Shown in pieces: positions 60,384-64,000 of a stretch of 64,000 nt of DNA. The translations under genes were made by a program, and so were the position numbers. The stretch's first letter is position 1, and every line of letters begins with the position of its first letter. Under the pieces are notes generated by a model that made no database searches, had not been told where the DNA came from, and worked only from the letters and a program-made list of their open reading frames with translations. Origin of the DNA: Citromicrobium bathyomarinum (GTDB taxonomy: Bacteria; Pseudomonadota; Alphaproteobacteria; Sphingomonadales; Sphingomonadaceae); contig CP155577.1 in the NCBI GenBank assembly GCA_001306305.2, positions 744,001-808,000 on the forward strand, written 5' to 3'.

Positions 60384-61571
60384 ATGTTCAAGTGGATATG
60401 GCCGCTCGCGGCGCTGGTCGCTCTCTCAAGCTGCGTCGGCCCGGGTTCCGACAAGCCGCCTTTCCCGCCGATCGACAAGCCCGCGCCACCCGCTTTCGAG
60501 AGCGCGGTGGCTGCCGGAGTCGCGCCGGGGCCTGCGTTCCGTTCGCTCCGCCTCGACGCAGCCGATGCCTCCGCCGCGCTCACCGCATTCCGCTCCAGCT
60601 GCAACTGGCCGTCCGAGAAGGCCGACGCTAGCGGCCTGACCCGGCCCGAAGATTGGCTGCCGGTCTGCACCGCCGCGCTGCGGTGGGATGGCGACGCGCT
60701 GACCTTCTTCGAAACCTTCTTCGAAACCGCCCGGATCGGCGATGGCGCGGCCTTTGCAACCGGCTATTTCGAGCCAGAGATCCTCGGTAGCCGCACGCGC
60801 CGCGCAGGGTACGACGTACCCGTTTATCGCCTGCCCGAAGATCTGGTGCGCGCATGGCCCGCCGACATGCCCGAAAGCGAGCGCGAGGGGCGCCCGCCGC
60901 TCGGCCGTTACGACGATACGGGCGCTTTCGTCCCCTATTACAGCCGCGCAGAGATAGAGGATGGCGCGCTCGCCGGGCGCGGCCTCGAAATCGCGTGGGC
61001 GGCCGACCCGGTCGAGATGTTCTTCCTCCAGATCCAGGGCTCTGGCCTGCTGCGCCTGCCCGACGGCAGCCGGATGCGGATCGGTTATGCGGGGCAGAAC
61101 GGGCGCGGCTATACCGGGATCGGCGGGCTGATGCGCGAGCGCGGGCTGCTGGGCGACGGGCCGGGCCAGTACCCCGGATCGATGCAGGGCATCGTCCAGT
61201 ACATCCGCGACAACCCGGAGGAAGGCCGCGCGCTGATGCGCGAGAACGAGAGCTGGATCTTCTTCCGTGAGCTCGACACCTCCGGCCCGCTCGGCTCGCT
61301 CGGCGTGCCGGTCACGCGGCAGAACAGCGTCGCGGTCGATCCCCGCTTCGTCCCTTACGGCGCGCCCGTGGTGCTGGAGATGGACCGTCCGGTCGCCTCC
61401 GGCATGTGGGTGGCGCAGGATACCGGCGGCGCGATCAAGGGGCCCAACCGGTTCGACACCTTCTGGGGCAATGGCGGCGACGCACGCGAGATTGCCGGCG
61501 GGATGAGCGCGCGCGGCACCGCGCTGGTGCTCCTGCCCAAGGGGACCGTCGCACGCCAGACCGGGCGATGA
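60384..61571 (+). CDS. mltA: Membrane-bound lytic murein transglycosylase A
   Basis: A 395-residue lipoprotein (signal LAALVALSSC with Cys near residue 17) that cleaves peptidoglycan with formation of 1,6-anhydromuramic acid. The MltA domain has FATGYFEPEILGSRTR and VEMFFLQIQGSGLLRLPDG. The 3D domain has MWVAQDTGGAIKGPNRFDTFWGNG, which includes the catalytic Asp. Its TGA overlaps the ATG of the Smr gene. Confidence 0.95.
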   Translation: MFKWIWPLAALVALSSCVGPGSDKPPFPPIDKPAPPAFESAVAAGVAPGPAFRSLRLDAADASAALTAFRSSCNWPSEKADASGLTRPEDWLPVCTAALRWDGDALTFFETFFETARIGDGAAFATGYFEPEILGSRTRRAGYDVPVYRLPEDLVRAWPADMPESEREGRPPLGRYDDTGAFVPYYSRAEIEDGALAGRGLEIAWAADPVEMFFLQIQGSGLLRLPDGSRMRIGYAGQNGRGYTGIGGLMRERGLLGDGPGQYPGSMQGIVQYIRDNPEEGRALMRENESWIFFRELDTSGPLGSLGVPVTRQNSVAVDPRFVPYGAPVVLEMDRPVASGMWVAQDTGGAIKGPNRFDTFWGNGGDAREIAGGMSARGTALVLLPKGTVARQTGR

Positions 61572-62125
61572 GACACGCGCCGCGCGGATTGTCTGTCGAA
61601 GAGGCCGCCGCTTGGGCGGCGCTGGCCGCGACGGTCGATCCGATCCGCCGCACTCCAGCAGTCCGCGCAGTACCCGTTCCCCCAGCCCCTTCGCCTGCCC
61701 CGCTGCCCAAACAGTCGGCTAGGCCGCCAAAGGCGATCGCGCCCGCGCCGTCCGCAAGGCGTTCCGGCCGCAACCCACCCGGTAATCTCGATTCCCATTG
61801 GGACCGCCGCCTGAAGGCAGGCGAGATCGCGCCCGATGTGAGCCTCGACCTTCACGGCCACGGGCTGGAGCGGGCCTATGACCGGTTGATGGACGGGATG
61901 GCGCAGGCGCGCAGCATGGACGCGCGCACCGTGCTCGTGGTCACCGGCAAGCCGCGCGGTGGGGACGCCGCCGACCGGGGCGAGCGGCGCGGCGCGATCC
62001 GCGCCAAGATCCTCGACTGGCTTGCTGCGAGCGAACATGGGGGCTCGATCGCTGCCGTGCGCTCCGCACACCGCCGCCACGGGGGCGAGGGCGCGCTGTA
62101 TATTGTTCTGAGGAGAGGTCGCTGA
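61568..62125 (+). CDS. Smr/MutS2-type domain protein
   Basis: A 185-residue protein with a Pro/Ala-rich N-terminal half and an Smr domain after about residue 85: VSLDLHGHGLERAYDRLMDGM, RTVLVVTGKPRG and a C-terminal HGGEGALYIVLRR. Stand-alone Smr proteins are nucleases or nucleic-acid binders; the LDLHG motif is present. It overlaps both mltA and msrQ by a few bases, which suggests an operon. Confidence 0.92.
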   Translation: MRHAPRGLSVEEAAAWAALAATVDPIRRTPAVRAVPVPPAPSPAPLPKQSARPPKAIAPAPSARRSGRNPPGNLDSHWDRRLKAGEIAPDVSLDLHGHGLERAYDRLMDGMAQARSMDARTVLVVTGKPRGGDAADRGERRGAIRAKILDWLAASEHGGSIAAVRSAHRRHGGEGALYIVLRRGR

Positions 62126-62715
62126 TGGCGCTGCTGCGCTCTCGGCCGTTTCTATGGCTGATCCTCGCTCTGCCCGGCGTGTGGATGCTTGGGCGCTGGT
62201 GGTTCACGCCGGACCTTTACGGCTACGGCCACATCATCGGCGATAGCGGGGACTGGGCGGCGTGGCTGCTGATGGTCACGCTCGCGGTGACGCCGCTGCG
62301 GCTGGCACTGCGCCGCAACCGGTTCGTGCAGTATCTGATGCGCAAGCGGCGCGATCTCGGCGTGGCGAGCTTCGCCTATGCCGCCGGGCACACGATCATC
62401 TACCTGTGGCGCAAGAGCGATCCGGCGATTATCTGGGATGAGGCATCGACGCCTTACGTCCTCGCCGGGTGGGCGGCTCTCGCGCTGTTCATACCGCTGG
62501 CGATCACGTCCAACGATGTGTCGATGCGGATGCTCAAGCGCTCATGGAAGACGCTGCACCGGCTGGTCTATCCCGCTGCGGTGCTGGTGTTCGTGCACTG
62601 GGCGCTGTCCGCCTTCGATCCGACCACCGCCTATATCAACATCGCGATATTGGCGGCGATCGAGATCGTCAGGGTGGCGCTGCAATGGCGCCAGCGCAGG
62701 CGGGTTAAAGCGTGA
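62125..62715 (+). CDS. msrQ: Heme-binding membrane protein MsrQ-like
   Basis: A 196-residue protein of the ferric-reductase-like transmembrane family. About six hydrophobic segments are visible, with heme-ligand-like His residues in FAYAAGHTIIYLW, LHRLVYPAAVLVFVHW and YGYGHIIGD. MsrQ passes electrons to the periplasmic methionine sulfoxide reductase MsrP. No msrP gene is in the window, so the partner must lie elsewhere or differ. It overlaps the 3' end of the next gene, tail to tail. Confidence 0.88.
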   Translation: MALLRSRPFLWLILALPGVWMLGRWWFTPDLYGYGHIIGDSGDWAAWLLMVTLAVTPLRLALRRNRFVQYLMRKRRDLGVASFAYAAGHTIIYLWRKSDPAIIWDEASTPYVLAGWAALALFIPLAITSNDVSMRMLKRSWKTLHRLVYPAAVLVFVHWALSAFDPTTAYINIAILAAIEIVRVALQWRQRRRVKA

Positions 62716-63223
62716 CGTACTGGCGGAAGCGCGCGACTTCCGATTCGTCGACATATTTGCCGATTTCGCGATCGAACACGCCCATGTCGGCATAGGGGCG
62801 GTATTCCTCGAACTCGTGGACCATCTTGTCGGTCATGCCGGGAACGAGGCGGATTTCCTCTTCGCTCGCGGAGTTGAGGTTGATCGGCACGAACACGTTG
62901 ACCAGCACGGCCTTGGCTTCGTCCTCGCTCAGCGTTTCCTTCAGCTTGGCGTCGAGATCGGTGACGCTGGCATAGGGCTGGCCGGCGACGATCGCGGCGG
63001 CGAGTTCGGGCGAAACGCCGTCGACGGCGGCGAGTTCGCTCTCGGTCGCGTCGTTGGCGTTGAGCACGGTGGAGGCGGCGTCGGGCGACTCGACCGCATC
63101 TGCGTCGGGCGTCGCGGTATCGGTCGCGGCGGTTTCATCGGTGGTCGCTTCGGGAGCTTCCGAGCAGGCGGCGAGCGCCAGTGCGGATGCGGCGACGGGG
63201 GCGAGGAACTTCAGTGTGCGCAT
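62705..63223 (-). CDS. Lipoprotein with helix-hairpin-helix motifs
   Basis: A 172-residue lipoprotein (VAASALALAACSEAP, Cys near residue 19). An acidic, Thr/Ala-rich spacer is followed by two helix-hairpin-helix-like units: LNANDATESELAAVDGVSPELAAAI and INLNSASEEEIRLVPGMTDKM. Such units, as in ComEA-type proteins, can bind DNA nonspecifically, which would suit an envelope DNA-binding role. A purely structural role is equally possible. The ATG at 63223 is used; the frame extends further upstream without a signal peptide. Confidence 0.8.
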   Translation of the reverse strand: MRTLKFLAPVAASALALAACSEAPEATTDETAATDTATPDADAVESPDAASTVLNANDATESELAAVDGVSPELAAAIVAGQPYASVTDLDAKLKETLSEDEAKAVLVNVFVPINLNSASEEEIRLVPGMTDKMVHEFEEYRPYADMGVFDREIGKYVDESEVARFRQYVTL

Positions 63224-63321
63224 GATATGCCTTCCTTTTTGCGAAGGGCTCGCATTAACAGGCTTGGCAGCCATGTCGATGGGCGATTTTGCGCTCGCCC
63301 ACCGACATCGACCATCAGGGG

Positions 63322-64000
63322 CTATTGTGCACCCTGACGCTGTTTGATCCATTCCGCGCTCGCCATTCCGGGCGCGGTGGACTTGCCGCCGATCATTTCG
63401 CGCACTGTGTCCTCGATCCGCTGGCCGATCGTCTTGTCGACGTTCTTCCAGTATTCGAAAGCACGCACGAGCACCTTCTCGCTGACGCCGTCGGCGAGGT
63501 GGCCGGAGACATTGGAGACGAAGCGATCGCGCTGTTCGTCGTCCATCACATCGTTCACCAATGCGCGGGCCTGCGACCAGTCGTCGTCATCCTCGCGCAA
63601 GGTATAGGCCTGCCGCACCATGTCGCCGTCGGAATACCAGGTCGCCTCGCCGCCGACCTGCGGCTGCGCGGCGGGGCCGCCGTAGGAGTTCGGCGCGTAG
63701 ACCGGGTCGACCGCGTTCTGCGTCCGCATGTGCCCCGCGCGGCTATAGGAATGCACATCGGCATTCTTCGCCGCGTTGACCGGGATCTGCTTATAGTTGA
63801 CGCCGAGCCGGGCGCGGTGGGCATCCGAATAGGAGAAGCCGCGCGCCAACAGCATCTTGTCGGGCGACAGGCCGATGCCGGGCACCATGTTGTTCGGCTC
63901 GAACGCGAGCTGTTCGATCTGCGTGTCCCAGTCGACCGGGTTTTCGTTGAGCGTTAGCGTGCCGACCTCGATCAGCGGATAATCGGCGTGCGGCCAGGTC
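63322..64000 (-). CDS. Catalase (5' end outside window)
   Basis: The C-terminal part of a heme catalase that breaks down hydrogen peroxide. Visible parts are WPHADYPLIEVGTLTLNENP, FEPNNMVPGIGLSPDKMLLARGFSYSDAHRARLGVNY (with the Tyr that ligates heme), then IPVNAAKNADVHSYSR. The helical tail ends KQRQGAQ. This is the short-subunit (clade 3) type. The gene runs off the window at its 5' end. It is adjacent to the HhH lipoprotein gene on the same strand. Confidence 0.95.
   Translation of the reverse strand, partial: TWPHADYPLIEVGTLTLNENPVDWDTQIEQLAFEPNNMVPGIGLSPDKMLLARGFSYSDAHRARLGVNYKQIPVNAAKNADVHSYSRAGHMRTQNAVDPVYAPNSYGGPAAQPQVGGEATWYSDGDMVRQAYTLREDDDDWSQARALVNDVMDDEQRDRFVSNVSGHLADGVSEKVLVRAFEYWKNVDKTIGQRIEDTVREMIGGKSTAPGMASAEWIKQRQGAQ

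Overview
The window is a GC-rich chromosomal segment of an alphaproteobacterium. Gene content and order suggest Sphingomonadales, most likely the Erythrobacter/Qipengyuania group: UPF0262, Tim44-like protein, SecB-MurJ-TrpS, UbiE-UbiB-CoaBC-Dut, and rpmH-rnpA-yidD-yidC-engB, with dnaA about 11 kb from rpmH. This placement is inference from gene families, because no 16S rRNA gene is present. I saw no tRNA, rRNA or CRISPR array.

Layout. Bases 1-20059 hold ordinary chromosomal genes: a DUF3667 membrane protein, a ParA-type ATPase, rpoZ, dnaB, UPF0262, a GH25 hydrolase, cdd, an M14 carboxypeptidase, rpmJ, an HxlR regulator, a CaCA cation antiporter, a GST, nhaA, an OxyR-like LysR regulator and a penicillin-acylase-family enzyme. 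Bases 34946-64000 hold the ribosomal protein and membrane insertion cluster (rpmH, rnpA, yidD, yidC, engB), lysine pathway genes (dapE, dapB), DNA repair genes (nth, mutM), a sirtuin, a moeB/thiF-type gene, dnaA, rpsT, ubiE-ubiB-coaBC-dut, trpS-murJ-secB, mltA, an Smr protein, msrQ and the end of a catalase gene.

The notable region is 20060-34781. A comM/yifB (Mg-chelatase-like ATPase) gene is cut in two by a 13,205-bp element (20660-33864). The element has 26-bp terminal inverted repeats with one mismatch and is flanked by an 8-bp direct repeat, TGGAATTC. Removing the element and one repeat copy restores an uninterrupted 503-codon comM frame. The element carries an IS1595-family transposase; 8-bp target duplications are usual for that family. 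Its cargo is a DUF6471 protein, a two-segment membrane protein, a type I restriction-modification operon (hsdM-hsdS-hsdR), a 1019-residue protein with an N-terminal nucleoside phosphorylase/nucleosidase domain and a STAND-like middle, and a small winged-helix-like protein at the right end. I read it as a transposon carrying phage-defence genes.

The element has itself been hit. An IS5-family copy (IS427-like, 24296-25250) sits in hsdM at a CTGAG target, between the SAM-binding and catalytic motifs. The type I system is therefore probably silent now, although hsdS and hsdR remain open. HsdS is only half size (233 residues, one target-recognition domain). The nucleosidase/STAND-like protein is intact and is the best candidate in the window for an undescribed defence system.

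Other points of interest: the OxyR-like regulator lacks both redox cysteines and has four histidines at that place; a pair of mirror-image 16-bp dyads sits just ahead of the IS1595 transposase start; and there are several strong intergenic palindromes.
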